IMG/VR virus record: IMGVR_UViG_3300045051_000342
Location: 1-39,043 of that record
Length of the DNA: 39,043 nucleotides
DNA from: a virus
Direction: 5' to 3' (one strand)
The notes beneath the pieces are model-generated. The model was given only the letters and a program-made list of their open reading frames with translations, ran no database searches and had not been told where the DNA came from. Position numbers and translations under genes: made by a program. Positions 1 to 7,039 of this stretch are shown piece after piece. The first letter of the stretch is position 1, and every line of letters begins with the position of its first letter.

Positions 1-27
1 TCCTCGCACCCCTGGGGGAATGAGGAC
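1..27. repeat. Left copy of 27-bp terminal direct repeat
   Basis: The first 27 bases are identical to bases 39017-39043. Joining the two copies gives one continuous reading frame for an HNH gene that stops exactly at the next gene's start. The window is therefore one circularly closed or circularly permuted molecule. The repeat is itself a broken dyad, with TCCTC at its left and GAGGA near its right around CCCCTGGGG. It could be an assembly overlap rather than a physical end repeat. Confidence 0.93.
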
Positions 28-82
28 CGGCACGCCAGCCAGCTTTCCCGCTGTACGACCCCCCCAAACGGGCCTCGGCTGA
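1..82 (+). CDS. HNH endonuclease, 3' part (continues from 39043)
   Basis: Reading the frame from 38655 across the closed junction gives 17 codons (29-79) and then TGA at 80-82. The final A of the stop is the A of the ATG that opens the small terminase gene (TGATG). Such exact coupling would be unlikely if the junction were an artefact. The C-terminal tail coded here lies after the HNH fold and has no recognisable motif. Confidence 0.82.
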   Translation, partial: PRTPGGMRTGTPASFPAVRPPQTGLG

Positions 83-618
83 TGGCCTCCCCTTACCCCA
101 AGCCCGCAGCGACCCGCCAGAGGCGCAACCGGACCACCACGGCCGCCCGGATGGAGGCGCCGCCCGCCACGCGCGTCCCGCTGCCTGCAGTGCGGTGGTC
201 GTCGATCAAATGCCTCCAGTGTCACCTCGCGAAGTGGTCCCACATCCGCCGCTGGTTCGAAGAGGCCGAGGTCGAGCCCCACGATTACGACCCGGCGCCC
301 ATCGCATGGCGGCCGACCACCGTGACCTGGTGGGACACGATCTGGGACAGCCCCATGGCCGCCGAGTGGGTCGACGCGGACGTCCCGGGCCTGCTCGCGC
401 TCGCGATCCTCGTGGACGAGTTCTGGACCTTCGGCGACTCCAAGATCCACGCCGAGATGCGCCAGGCGTCGCGCGAGTTCGGGCTGTCGCCGCTCTCCCG
501 TCGCCAACTGCAGTGGGAGATCCACCGCGCCGAGTCGGTCGCCAAGCCGAAGGCACCCCCGCCCCCGCGCCGGGCATCGCGCGGCGGGCTGTCCGTCCTC
601 CAGGGCAAGGCCGGCTGA
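82..618 (+). CDS. terS: Terminase small subunit
   Basis: A 178-residue protein that should recognise phage DNA and hand it to the large terminase at the portal. The region from about residue 80 (W-x-T-I-W-D-S-P-M-A-A-E-W) through LALAILVDEFW to R-R-Q-L-Q-W-E-I near 145 resembles small terminase proteins of actinobacteriophages. These have this spaced tryptophan pattern and a final RRLQWEI helix. The N-terminus is basic and carries C44-x2-C47, a possible DNA contact or half zinc site. It is coupled to both neighbours by TGATG overlaps, and position between HNH and large terminase supports the call. Confidence 0.78.
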   Translation: MASPYPKPAATRQRRNRTTTAARMEAPPATRVPLPAVRWSSIKCLQCHLAKWSHIRRWFEEAEVEPHDYDPAPIAWRPTTVTWWDTIWDSPMAAEWVDADVPGLLALAILVDEFWTFGDSKIHAEMRQASREFGLSPLSRRQLQWEIHRAESVAKPKAPPPPRRASRGGLSVLQGKAG

Positions 619-2357
619 TGGCGCACCTGATCGTGCCCCCGATCGAGGGCGACGGGGACTGGCCGTCCCTCGGCCCGCAGGTCGCGGACTGGCAGGAGTC
701 CACGCTGGCCTTCGGCCCAGGCGACCTGCTGGGCAAGCCCTACCGGCTCGATGAGGAGGATCGGGCGCTGCTCGAGCGCGCCTACCAGGTGTATCCGCCC
801 CAGCACACCGGGCGCTGCCGGTTCGATGAGGACGGGGCCGGCTGGCGGTGCAGCGTCGGCAACGGCAAGTGCGGCCGACGTCGGTTCGACACCGTCGTGT
901 ACATGCTGCGCAAGGGCCTGAAGAAATCCGAGCGCGCGGCTGGCGTGGCCGCGGTGGAGCTCGCCGATGACGGTCCCGTGCGCTGCGACGGGTTCCGCCG
1001 CGCGGGTAGGCGGTGGGAGCCGATCGGGCGCCCCGTCGTGTCGCCGTTCGTGTTCGTGTTCGCGTTCGCCAAGGAACAGGCCGAAGACACGAGCTTCGAT
1101 GCGATGCGCCAGATGATCGCTCTCGGCCCGGGGGTGGACCGGTTCGATGTCTGGGAGGAGCGGATCCTGCGCCGCGATGGAACGGGCGAGGCGAAGGCGA
1201 TGGCGTCGGCGCCTGACTCCAAGGATGGCGGGAAGACGACGTTCCAGATCAAGGAAGAGCCCCACCGCTGGGTCCTGCCGCGCCATCACGAGTCCCACCA
1301 GACGACGCGCGGCAACCTCTCCAAGCGCCCGATCGCCGAGCCCTGGGAGCTGTTCCCGACCACGGCCTACGCCCCGGGCGAGGGGTCGGTGGCGGAGGAG
1401 CTCCACGAGGCGGCGCGCAAGCTCACGGGCGACGCCGCGAAGACGTCGCGGATGTTCTTCTACTACCGCTGGGCGGACACGAAGATCAAGATTCGCGACG
1501 ACGACGGGGAGATCAACGAAGAGGGCCTCCGGCGGGCCATCATAGACGCCTCGGGCCCGATCGCCGCGAAGTGGTCGGACGTCGACGGCATCATGGCCCT
1601 CCAGTTCCAGGCGCCCGGTGCCGACCAGGCGTATGGCGAGCGGGTGTGGCTCAACCGCACCGTCAAGCGGGCGGTGTCGGCATTCGACATGGAGAGCTGG
1701 AAGCGCAACGCGCGACCGGCCAGGCGGATCCCGGCGGGCGCGCAGATCACGCTCGGGTTCGATGGTTCGCGGGGGTCGGTGGACCCCAAGCGCTCACCGG
1801 ACCATACCGGCCTCATCGCAACCGAGATCGAGACGGGCTTCCAGCAGAAGCTCGCGCACTGGGATCCAGCGCTGTTCGAGAGCCGCATGATCCCGCGTCA
1901 CGAGGTGGACATCGCGGTCGACGACGCGTTCACGCGGTACGTCGTGTGGCGCATGTACGCCGACCCGCCCGACTGGGACAGCGAGATCGCGGCCTGGCGC
2001 GCGAAGTACGGCGCGGAGCGCGTCATCGAATGGCCGACCTACCGCGAGCGGCCGATCGGATTCGCCTGCGCGAACTATGCCAAGGCGATCGAGACGGGCG
2101 AGCTGATCCACGACGGGGACAAGGAGTTCACGGCCCACATCGGCCACGCGCACCGGAAGCCCGTCAACGCCCGCGACGACAAGGGCGAGCGCCTGTGGAC
2201 GATCCAGAAAGAGCGCGAGGGGTCACAGCTCAAGATCGACCTCGGGATGTGCGGCGTCCTCTCGTGGGAGGCCCGGACCGACGCGATCGGCGCCGGCGTA
2301 ATGCGCATCGAAACGCAGGTGTCGGCGTACGAGACGTTCACGAGCCTGCTCGCATGA
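618..2357 (+). CDS. terL: Terminase large subunit (ATPase-nuclease)
   Basis: A 579-residue packaging motor that pumps DNA into the prohead and cuts it. The ATG at 618 overlaps the previous stop (TGATG); the frame is open upstream to 195, but that part overlaps terS. The P-loop is the variant RKGLKKSE at residues 98-105, where most terminases have a G-K-S/T ending. The Walker B region is QIKEEPHRW near 210-218, with the catalytic glutamate but Glu where Asp is usual before it. The RNase H-like nuclease domain starts at LGFDGSRG (379-386), with further acidic residues near D449 and in the last 30 residues. The order ATPase then nuclease and the length match the family. Confidence 0.93.
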   Translation: MAHLIVPPIEGDGDWPSLGPQVADWQESTLAFGPGDLLGKPYRLDEEDRALLERAYQVYPPQHTGRCRFDEDGAGWRCSVGNGKCGRRRFDTVVYMLRKGLKKSERAAGVAAVELADDGPVRCDGFRRAGRRWEPIGRPVVSPFVFVFAFAKEQAEDTSFDAMRQMIALGPGVDRFDVWEERILRRDGTGEAKAMASAPDSKDGGKTTFQIKEEPHRWVLPRHHESHQTTRGNLSKRPIAEPWELFPTTAYAPGEGSVAEELHEAARKLTGDAAKTSRMFFYYRWADTKIKIRDDDGEINEEGLRRAIIDASGPIAAKWSDVDGIMALQFQAPGADQAYGERVWLNRTVKRAVSAFDMESWKRNARPARRIPAGAQITLGFDGSRGSVDPKRSPDHTGLIATEIETGFQQKLAHWDPALFESRMIPRHEVDIAVDDAFTRYVVWRMYADPPDWDSEIAAWRAKYGAERVIEWPTYRERPIGFACANYAKAIETGELIHDGDKEFTAHIGHAHRKPVNARDDKGERLWTIQKEREGSQLKIDLGMCGVLSWEARTDAIGAGVMRIETQVSAYETFTSLLA

Positions 2358-2551
2358 ACCGTCTCCGCCCGCTCCTGCCCGAGACGGACAACGGCCGCGC
2401 CCTGCTGCTGGGCCTCGTCCTGACCTCGCTCGGCCTGCTGGTGATGCTCCCGCCGGTCGCCCTCTGGGGCCCGGGCGCCGCGATGCTCGTCCCGGGGGCG
2501 ATCTTCGTGTTCCTCGCTTTCATCACCCCGCCACCGGAGGGTGAGTCATGA
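2354..2551 (+). CDS. Small two-helix membrane protein
   Basis: A 65-residue protein that starts in an ATGA overlap with terL and ends in an ATGA overlap with the portal gene, which strongly supports translation. After a short basic N-terminus, residues about 14-55 are two hydrophobic segments split by a Pro/Trp/Gly turn. The C-terminus is short and acidic. No family is recognised. A membrane protein locked between terminase and portal is unusual and might link head assembly to the membrane, but no function can be assigned. Confidence 0.7.
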   Translation: MNRLRPLLPETDNGRALLLGLVLTSLGLLVMLPPVALWGPGAAMLVPGAIFVFLAFITPPPEGES

Positions 2552-4089
2552 GATTCCTCGACCGCGCCGCGGCCACCACCGTCATCCCGTTCACGCCCTC
2601 GACCTATGACGAGGCGTTCCGCGACCGGCTGGGTCCGATTGCGACGAACATCAGTGCCGACCGGTCAGAGGCGATCCCGGCGGTCTACGCCTGCACCACG
2701 GTCATCAGCGAGGACATCGCGAAGGTCCCGCTGCACATCCTCGAAGACCTTGGGTCGGACGCGGATGGGCGATCGCTGGGCAAGCGCCGGGCCTCGGACC
2801 ACGAGTGGTACGACGCTCTCCACCACAGGGCGAACGACTATCAGACCGCGCTCGAGATGCGCGAGATGATGACGGCGTTCGCGCTCAACCGTGGCGTCGG
2901 CGTGGCGCGCAAGATCCGGCGCAGCGTCGGCCGCACGGTCCGCCGCGAGCTCGAGCCGCTGCACCCCGACCTCATCACGATCGAGACGACGGACACCGGC
3001 GACCTGCGCGTCCGCTACCAGAACCCGATCGAGCGCAAGGAAGAGCGCCTCCTGGCTGACGAGGTGTTCGTCCTCTGGGGCCGGCGGCGGCGATCGGTCC
3101 TCTCGTTCATGCGGGAAGCGTTCGCCGTCCAGCTCGCAATGATGGAGTTCGCGAACCAGACCTGGAAGCGCGGCCCGCGCCACACGGGCGTGATCCTGCG
3201 CCCGAGCACGGCGCCCCGCTGGACGGACAAGGCGCAGGAGAACTTCCGCAAGGCCGTTGACGAGTACATGGGCGAGGGCGAGCGCGCCGGACGCCCGATG
3301 CTCCTCCAGGACGGCATGACGTGGGCCAACAGCGGGTTCTCCCTGACGGACTTCGAGTTCCTCGGCCAGCTGCAGCACGGCGTGGCCGATGTCTGCCGGG
3401 CGTACCGAGTGCCCCAGCACAAGATCCAGGAGCTCCTGCGCTCGACCAACAACAACATCGAACAGCAGAGCGTGGACTACGTCGTGGACTCCCTGCTCGG
3501 CTGGGCGGTGCGCTGGGAACAGGCGTATCGCGCGCAGCTGCTCAGTGAGCCGTTCGTCGCCGAGCACAACCTGGACGGCCTCCAGCGCGGCGATTACAAG
3601 GGCCGTGCCGAGGGCAACGCGATCTACGTCAGCCTCGGGGTGCGCAGTCGGAACGAGGTCCGCGAGGACCAGGGCTGGAACCCGGTCGACGGCGGCGACG
3701 ACATGCTGGTCCCGCTCAACATGAACATCCCGGGGACCTCGGTCGCCTTCGCTCCTCCCAATCGGCTGGGCGAGGCGCACCGCCGCGCGCTCGTGCGCGA
3801 CGGGGTGTCGCGCGTCCTGCGCAAGGAACACCAGACGCTCGCCAAGGTCGCTGAGCGCACCGGCGGCCGCGGTGACGAGTGGGAGCGCGAGGTCAACACC
3901 TTCTACCGCGAGCACGCCGAGTGGACGTCCCGCGTCCTCGCCATCAGCGAGGAACGCGCCGCGCGCTACACCCGCGGCCGGGCCGGGGACGTCATCGCCA
4001 GCCCGTCGCTGCTCGTGGATCTCGAGGACGCATCGGACACCCTGACCGCCATCGCCCTGGCCGACGCCCGGGAAGGAGTCGCCGCATGA
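2548..4089 (+). CDS. Portal protein (HK97-like)
   Basis: A 513-residue protein expected to form the dodecameric ring at one head vertex through which DNA passes. The N-terminal segment AIPAVYACTTVISEDIAKVP (residues about 43-62) is the typical opening of HK97-type portals. It is followed by the YRVPQHKIQELLRSTNNNIEQQ region near 285-310, also characteristic of the family. The C-terminal third is charged and helical. It overlaps its neighbours by ATGA. Length and position after terL and before the prohead protease fit the standard head-gene order. Confidence 0.93.
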   Translation: MRFLDRAAATTVIPFTPSTYDEAFRDRLGPIATNISADRSEAIPAVYACTTVISEDIAKVPLHILEDLGSDADGRSLGKRRASDHEWYDALHHRANDYQTALEMREMMTAFALNRGVGVARKIRRSVGRTVRRELEPLHPDLITIETTDTGDLRVRYQNPIERKEERLLADEVFVLWGRRRRSVLSFMREAFAVQLAMMEFANQTWKRGPRHTGVILRPSTAPRWTDKAQENFRKAVDEYMGEGERAGRPMLLQDGMTWANSGFSLTDFEFLGQLQHGVADVCRAYRVPQHKIQELLRSTNNNIEQQSVDYVVDSLLGWAVRWEQAYRAQLLSEPFVAEHNLDGLQRGDYKGRAEGNAIYVSLGVRSRNEVREDQGWNPVDGGDDMLVPLNMNIPGTSVAFAPPNRLGEAHRRALVRDGVSRVLRKEHQTLAKVAERTGGRGDEWEREVNTFYREHAEWTSRVLAISEERAARYTRGRAGDVIASPSLLVDLEDASDTLTAIALADAREGVAA

Positions 4090-5078
4090 ACCGCTACCGC
4101 CGTGTCGTGGAGTACCTGTCCGCCCATCCGTGGGCCATCACCCGGGAGAAACTGGACGGCATCGTTGAGCTGATCCGGATGCGGTCCGAGGGCGGTCGGC
4201 TGGCAGAGGACGAGATCGCGACGCGTCTCGCCGCGGCGCGAGCGACGCAGGGCGAGCGACGGGCGGAGTCGTTCGCTGGCATCGTGCCCATCTACGGCGT
4301 GATCATGCCGCGCGCCAACCTCATGACCGAGATGTCGGGCGGGACCACGGTCGAGGGCCTGCGGCGGTCGTTCCGCGCCGCGTTGGCGGATCCCGAGATC
4401 AGCCGGATCATCTTCGATGTCGACTCGCCCGGCGGGTCGGTCGAGGGCATCACGGAGATCGCCGCAGAGATCCGCGACGCCCGCGGCCAGAAGCCGATGA
4501 CCGCGGTCGCGAACTTCACGATGGCCTCGGCTGCGTACTGGATCGCGGCCCAGGCAGACGAGATCATGGCCTCGCCATCGGCCCTCGTGGGGTCCATCGG
4601 CGTGTACGGCGTGCACGAGGACTGGTCCGTCGCGAACGAGCAGATGGGCGTCGCGCCGACCTACATCAGCGCCGGTAAGTACAAGACCGAGGGCAACCCC
4701 GACGCGCCGCTGGGCGATGAGGCCCGGGCGCACATGCAGGAGCTGGTCGACGCGTCGTATGACCTCTTCGTCCGCGACGTGGCCGCTGGACGGGGTGTCA
4801 GCCCATCGGCCGTCAAGGCGGGCTACGGCGAGGGGCGCGTGCTGCCCCCGGAAGCCGCAAGGGCCGCGGGGCTGATCGATGGCATCGCGACCTACGATGA
4901 GGTGCTCGGCTCCAAGCCCCCGCGCATGAAGGCCCGGACGAAGGCCGAGGATGTGGAGCTGATCCGCCAGGCGACGGGCGCTGCCGAGCACATCGACGTG
5001 GCTGCGCTCGCCGCGGACGCGGAGCGCTTCGCGTACGAACAGGAGCGTCGGCGACGGCTGGGCCTGCGACCGGCCTGA
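4086..5078 (+). CDS. Prohead protease, S49 (SppA/protease IV-like)
   Basis: A 330-residue serine peptidase likely to mature the procapsid by trimming the scaffold or delta domain of the capsid protein. The fold signature is FDVDSPGGSVEG (residues 110-121). The nucleophile is Ser148 in TMASAAYW and the general base is a lysine in SAGKYK (K198 or K200), the Ser/Lys dyad of family S49. The ATG at 4086 overlaps the portal stop (ATGA) and is preferred over in-frame upstream codons inside the portal gene. S49 proteases replace S14 or U35 proteases in many phages, and the capsid protein here has the long N-terminal domain such a protease would remove. Confidence 0.93.
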   Translation: MNRYRRVVEYLSAHPWAITREKLDGIVELIRMRSEGGRLAEDEIATRLAAARATQGERRAESFAGIVPIYGVIMPRANLMTEMSGGTTVEGLRRSFRAALADPEISRIIFDVDSPGGSVEGITEIAAEIRDARGQKPMTAVANFTMASAAYWIAAQADEIMASPSALVGSIGVYGVHEDWSVANEQMGVAPTYISAGKYKTEGNPDAPLGDEARAHMQELVDASYDLFVRDVAAGRGVSPSAVKAGYGEGRVLPPEAARAAGLIDGIATYDEVLGSKPPRMKARTKAEDVELIRQATGAAEHIDVAALAADAERFAYEQERRRRLGLRPA

Positions 5079-5146
5079 TGTACTGCCGCTGGTGCCTCAC
5101 CTGGTTCGCGGGGGACCACGAGTGCGACCTGTCGATCTTCTTCTAG
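5078..5146 (+). CDS. 22-residue cysteine microprotein
   Basis: The ATG shares its A with the protease stop (TGATG), and a TAG ends the frame four bases before the next gene. The peptide has C3-x2-C6 and H14-x-C16, a spacing that could hold one zinc ion, with four aromatic residues between and after them (W5, W9, F10 and the terminal Phe pair). No family is recognised. Tight coupling and the metal-site pattern argue that it is translated. It could instead be a translational relay that carries ribosomes from the protease to the sugar cassette. Confidence 0.5.
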   Translation: MYCRWCLTWFAGDHECDLSIFF

Positions 5147-5150
5147 CCCG

Positions 5151-6080
5151 ATGATCGACGTCCTCGCCTCGGAGGTCCAGTACCGCCATCACCTGGAGCC
5201 GGTCCATGCAGCGCTTCCTCCGGAGATCCGCGGCCGCCTGCTCGATGGGGACGCTGCGATCCCCCACGACGGCGCGCCGGTCCTGGTGGCGTCATACCAC
5301 GACCTTCGGCGCGCGAGACGAGCGGGTCGGACCCGGATCGCGTGGATCGAGCACGGTGTCGGCCAGTCCTATGGCGGCGACCCCGAGACAGCCGACCACC
5401 CCGCCTACCCCGGTGGCCGGGACCACGACGACGTCAGCCTGACGCTGACCCCCAATCGCACGGCGGCCGCCCGCTGGCTGGATCGCTACCCATCCATGGA
5501 CGTGCGGGTCGTCGGCTGCCCCAAGCTCGACACGCTGCCCGTCCTCGAACCATCCGGCGAGCCCGTCGTGGCCCTGTCGTTCCACGGCAACGCGCACATC
5601 GGGGCGCCCGAGGCCCAGAGCGCGTGGCGCCACTACCGCGACGTCCTGCCCTCGCTCCGCGGCTTCCGGGTCATCGGCCACGCCCACCCGCGGTACGCGC
5701 CTCGTCTCCGGGGGTGGTACCAGCGGGCCGGGATCGAGTTCGTGCCCGACTTCGCGGAGGTCTGCCGGCGCGCATCGGTGTACGTCGCGGACAACACGAG
5801 CACGCTGTTCGAGTTCGCCGCCACCGGTCGGCCGGTCGTCGTGCTGAACGCGCCCTGGTACCGGCGCCGCGTCCAGCATGGCCTGCGGTTCTGGGAGACG
5901 TCGCACGTCGGGCTCAACGTGGAGGATCCGGGCTCCCTCGCCGAGTCCATCGCCAGCGCCCTGCGTGATCCGGAGCACCGACGGGTGGACCGCGAGGAAG
6001 CCCTGATCGATGCGTACGAGTACCTCGAGGGCGCTGCGCGGCGAGCTGCGAACGCGCTCTCCGACTGGGCCGCCTCGTGA
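5151..6080 (+). CDS. GT-B transferase, CDP-glycerol glycerophosphotransferase-like
   Basis: A 309-residue predicted cytoplasmic transferase and first gene of the sugar cassette. It has a two-domain GT-B layout. The N-terminal half contains WIEHGVGQS (65-73). The donor half contains VIGHAHPRY (174-182) and the long signature DNTSTLFEFAATGRPVV (214-230), followed by NAPWYR. The last motif is close to the D-x-S-S-x-x-F-[DE]-[FY]-A-x-x-x-[KR]-P pattern of the TagB/TagF family, which moves glycerol phosphate or related groups onto teichoic acids. It ends in a GTGA overlap with the dehydratase. Donor and acceptor are unknown; a sugar transferase of related fold is equally possible. Confidence 0.72.
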   Translation: MIDVLASEVQYRHHLEPVHAALPPEIRGRLLDGDAAIPHDGAPVLVASYHDLRRARRAGRTRIAWIEHGVGQSYGGDPETADHPAYPGGRDHDDVSLTLTPNRTAAARWLDRYPSMDVRVVGCPKLDTLPVLEPSGEPVVALSFHGNAHIGAPEAQSAWRHYRDVLPSLRGFRVIGHAHPRYAPRLRGWYQRAGIEFVPDFAEVCRRASVYVADNTSTLFEFAATGRPVVVLNAPWYRRRVQHGLRFWETSHVGLNVEDPGSLAESIASALRDPEHRRVDREEALIDAYEYLEGAARRAANALSDWAAS

Positions 6081-7039
6081 TCAGCGGGCGGGTCCTCGTC
6101 ACTGGCGGGACAGGGTCCCTCGGCCGTGCGCTGATCGGGCGCGGGATCGCCGAGGGCTGGGACGCGGCGTTCGTCGTCTTCAGCCGTGACGAGGCCAAGC
6201 AGGCCGCGATGCGTGAGACGTACCCCTCCGTGCGCTACGTGCTGGGCGACGTGCGAGACGAGGCGACGCTGGAGGCGGCGGCCCGGGGTGCGGACGTCAT
6301 CGTGCACGCGGCGGCGTACAAGCGCGTCCCCGAGGCAGAGCGCCAGCCGATCACCTGTGCCGGCGCCAACGTGGAGGGCTCGATCGAGGTCGTGCACGTC
6401 GCGCGCCGTCTCGGCATCCCGCGCGTGCTCGGGATCAGCACGGACAAGGCGTGCAGCCCGATCAACGCCTACGGCATGACCAAGGCCCTGATGGAGCGGC
6501 TGTTCCAGGCTGAGGCCCTCGAACGCCCGGAGGGGCCGGCGTTCACGCTCGTGCGCTACGGCAACGTCCTGTCCTCCACGGGCAGCGTCGTGCCCGCCTT
6601 CCGCGCGCAGATGGCGACGGGCGTCCTGAACGTCACCGATCCCGGCATGACCCGGTTCTGGATCACGCTGGACGACGCGGTGGACCTCGTGGAGGCTGCG
6701 CTGCGCTCTCCGGCGGGGACCATCCTCGTGCCCCGCTCACGCGCGTCGAGCATGGCCGTGATGGCCGAGGCCATCGCACCGGGGCTGCCGACCGTGACCA
6801 CCGGCAACCGGGGCGGGGAGAAGCGCCACGAGCAGCTGCTGAACGTCCACGAGTCGCCGTTCGCGGTCGAGGCGCCAGCGGGCTATGTTCTCTCGCCCAT
6901 GGCCGGTGAGCCGCTCGCGTTCCTCCCCGACGGGTTCGAGTATCGCTCCGACACGGCGCCCCAGATGACACCCTCTGAGCTCCGGGCCATCCTCGCGCGC
7001 ATGGACGCCCACGAGGCGGTCCGGACCCTCGCCGCGTGA
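6077..7039 (+). CDS. UDP-sugar 4,6-dehydratase (PseB/FlaA1/CapE-like)
   Basis: A 320-residue short-chain dehydrogenase/reductase enzyme. Relatives convert UDP-GlcNAc to a 4-keto-6-deoxy sugar nucleotide with bound NADP. The Rossmann motif is GGTGSLG (10-16). HAAAYKRVP (77-85) is diagnostic for the PseB/CapE/FlaA1 branch. The catalytic set is intact: T122-D123-K124 in STDKACSP, then Y132-x3-K136, the same spacing as in FlaA1. RYGNVLSSTGSVVP and DPGMTRFWITLDDAVDLV follow as expected, and GEKRHEQLL is kept near the C-terminus. GTG start and stop overlap both neighbours. The product probably feeds the transferases on either side, which is inference. Confidence 0.9.
   Translation: MISGRVLVTGGTGSLGRALIGRGIAEGWDAAFVVFSRDEAKQAAMRETYPSVRYVLGDVRDEATLEAAARGADVIVHAAAYKRVPEAERQPITCAGANVEGSIEVVHVARRLGIPRVLGISTDKACSPINAYGMTKALMERLFQAEALERPEGPAFTLVRYGNVLSSTGSVVPAFRAQMATGVLNVTDPGMTRFWITLDDAVDLVEAALRSPAGTILVPRSRASSMAVMAEAIAPGLPTVTTGNRGGEKRHEQLLNVHESPFAVEAPAGYVLSPMAGEPLAFLPDGFEYRSDTAPQMTPSELRAILARMDAHEAVRTLAA

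Noticed and set aside
195-617. Upstream in-frame extension of the large terminase
   Set aside because: This part overlaps the small terminase gene and translates to Arg/Pro-rich shadow sequence. The ATG at 618 with TGATG coupling is a better start.
2665-3915. 416-codon minus-strand frame opposite the portal gene
   Set aside because: The portal gene on the plus strand is unmistakable; the minus frame has shadow-type Arg/Ala/Val composition.
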